Shown: positions 63,602 through 64,000 of the stretch, in pieces
How positions within the stretch are numbered: position 1 is the first letter of the stretch
Layout: each line of letters begins with the position of its first letter
Assembly: GCA_019914995.1 (NCBI GenBank)
Contig: CM034131.1
Coordinates: 1,860,001 to 1,924,000 of the forward strand
Origin: Acanthochlamys bracteata
Taxonomy: Eukaryota > Streptophyta > Magnoliopsida > Pandanales > Velloziaceae
Direction of reading: 5' to 3'
Length of the DNA stretch: 64,000 nt
Notes under the pieces: generated by a model
What the model was told of the DNA's origin: nothing
Databases searched by the model: none
What the model saw: the letters and a program-made list of their open reading frames with translations, nothing else
Program-made: the position numbers and the translations under genes

Positions 63602-64000
63602 CTGACAACAAAAGTTATAGCATATTAAAGTAAATCATGTAAGAATACTATTTAAAGCTCATAATATAGTTGAACTAAAGTAAGAGCTTAGAACACCTGA
63701 CTTTGGCATCACATTTGTAGCAACTTTGAAAATGCATAAGCAATTAGCCAAATGTGCCAATTCTGAATGGGAAGTAATTCATAAAGCAGGGCATGAAGAA
63801 ATTAAATATCAAAATCTTCTTGAGTACATAGACCTGCACTACGGACATCCACAGCACCCAAAAAATAGAGAGAGAAGAGACTGGAAGTCTTCTTGAACAT
63901 AGTTACGATTAAGTCTTTATATAAACTATGCAATGAAGAATACTTTTGGTTGCCCCTCCAAATTTGCCTCTTCCTAATTTTCCAAATGCAAGACAACATT
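63602..64000 (-). other. Intron of the ATX-type gene
   Basis: The exon at 63440-63601 starts in phase 0 after a TGTCAG acceptor, and no upstream exon is recognisable before the window end. This stretch is therefore taken as intron sequence of the same gene. Confidence 0.7.

Noticed and set aside
1..64000. CRISPR arrays, operons, phage or bacterial defence systems
   Set aside because: The sequence is plant nuclear DNA with introns; no regularly spaced repeats or bacterial gene organisation were seen.

Overview
The window is nuclear DNA from a flowering plant, most likely a eudicot. Its genes are rich in introns with GT-AG junctions, the regions between genes are very AT-rich and full of DNA-transposon debris, and the proteins are plant types: a plastid BASS transporter, an IBH1-like regulator, an oil-body-associated protein, an ATX-type trithorax methyltransferase and a plant CDC20. 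I rebuilt exons by hand from splice sites, reading phase and remembered family sequences. No database search was run.

Layout. 1-3.5 kb: non-coding, with a triplicated ~70-bp repeat. 3.5-7.6 kb (-): a six-exon, 503-aa membrane protein of unknown function. 8.4-11.9 kb (-): BASS3-type plastid sodium/metabolite cotransporter. 13.3-15.0 kb: a hAT-like element with a second copy of itself inserted in reverse orientation, both with intact 8-bp target duplications. 16.0-17.4 kb: a probable transposon carrying GC-richer, gene-like sequence. 19.3-21.8 kb (+): CDC20, with a mitotic (MSA-like) promoter motif. 24.7-25.2 kb (-): IBH1-like atypical HLH protein. 25.3-31.2 kb: AT-rich desert with a hAT-like element, MITEs and a cluster of short hairpins. 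31.3-37.5 kb (-): decayed MACPF-domain (CAD1/NSL1-type) pseudogene with stops, frameshifts and a 57-bp internal duplication. 39.5-41.5 kb (-): tentative three-exon gene for a 70-aa protein with a mitochondrial-type N-terminus. 42-51 kb: transposon graveyard (hAT-like elements, Ty1/copia relic). 52.3-53.2 kb (-): OBAP1-type oil-body-associated protein with an ABRE-like promoter. 53.4-57.9 kb: MITE cluster. 58.0 kb to the window end (-): last 15 exons of an ATX1/ATX2-type H3K4 methyltransferase; its 5' part lies beyond the window.

The genes do not form a pathway. They are an ordinary run of unrelated plant genes, mostly on the minus strand. I found no convincing novel multi-gene system. The observations most worth following up are the self-nested hAT pair, the swarm of one ~230-bp MITE family, the triplicated 70-bp repeat, the element at 16-17.4 kb with gene-like cargo, and the possible small mitochondrial protein gene.
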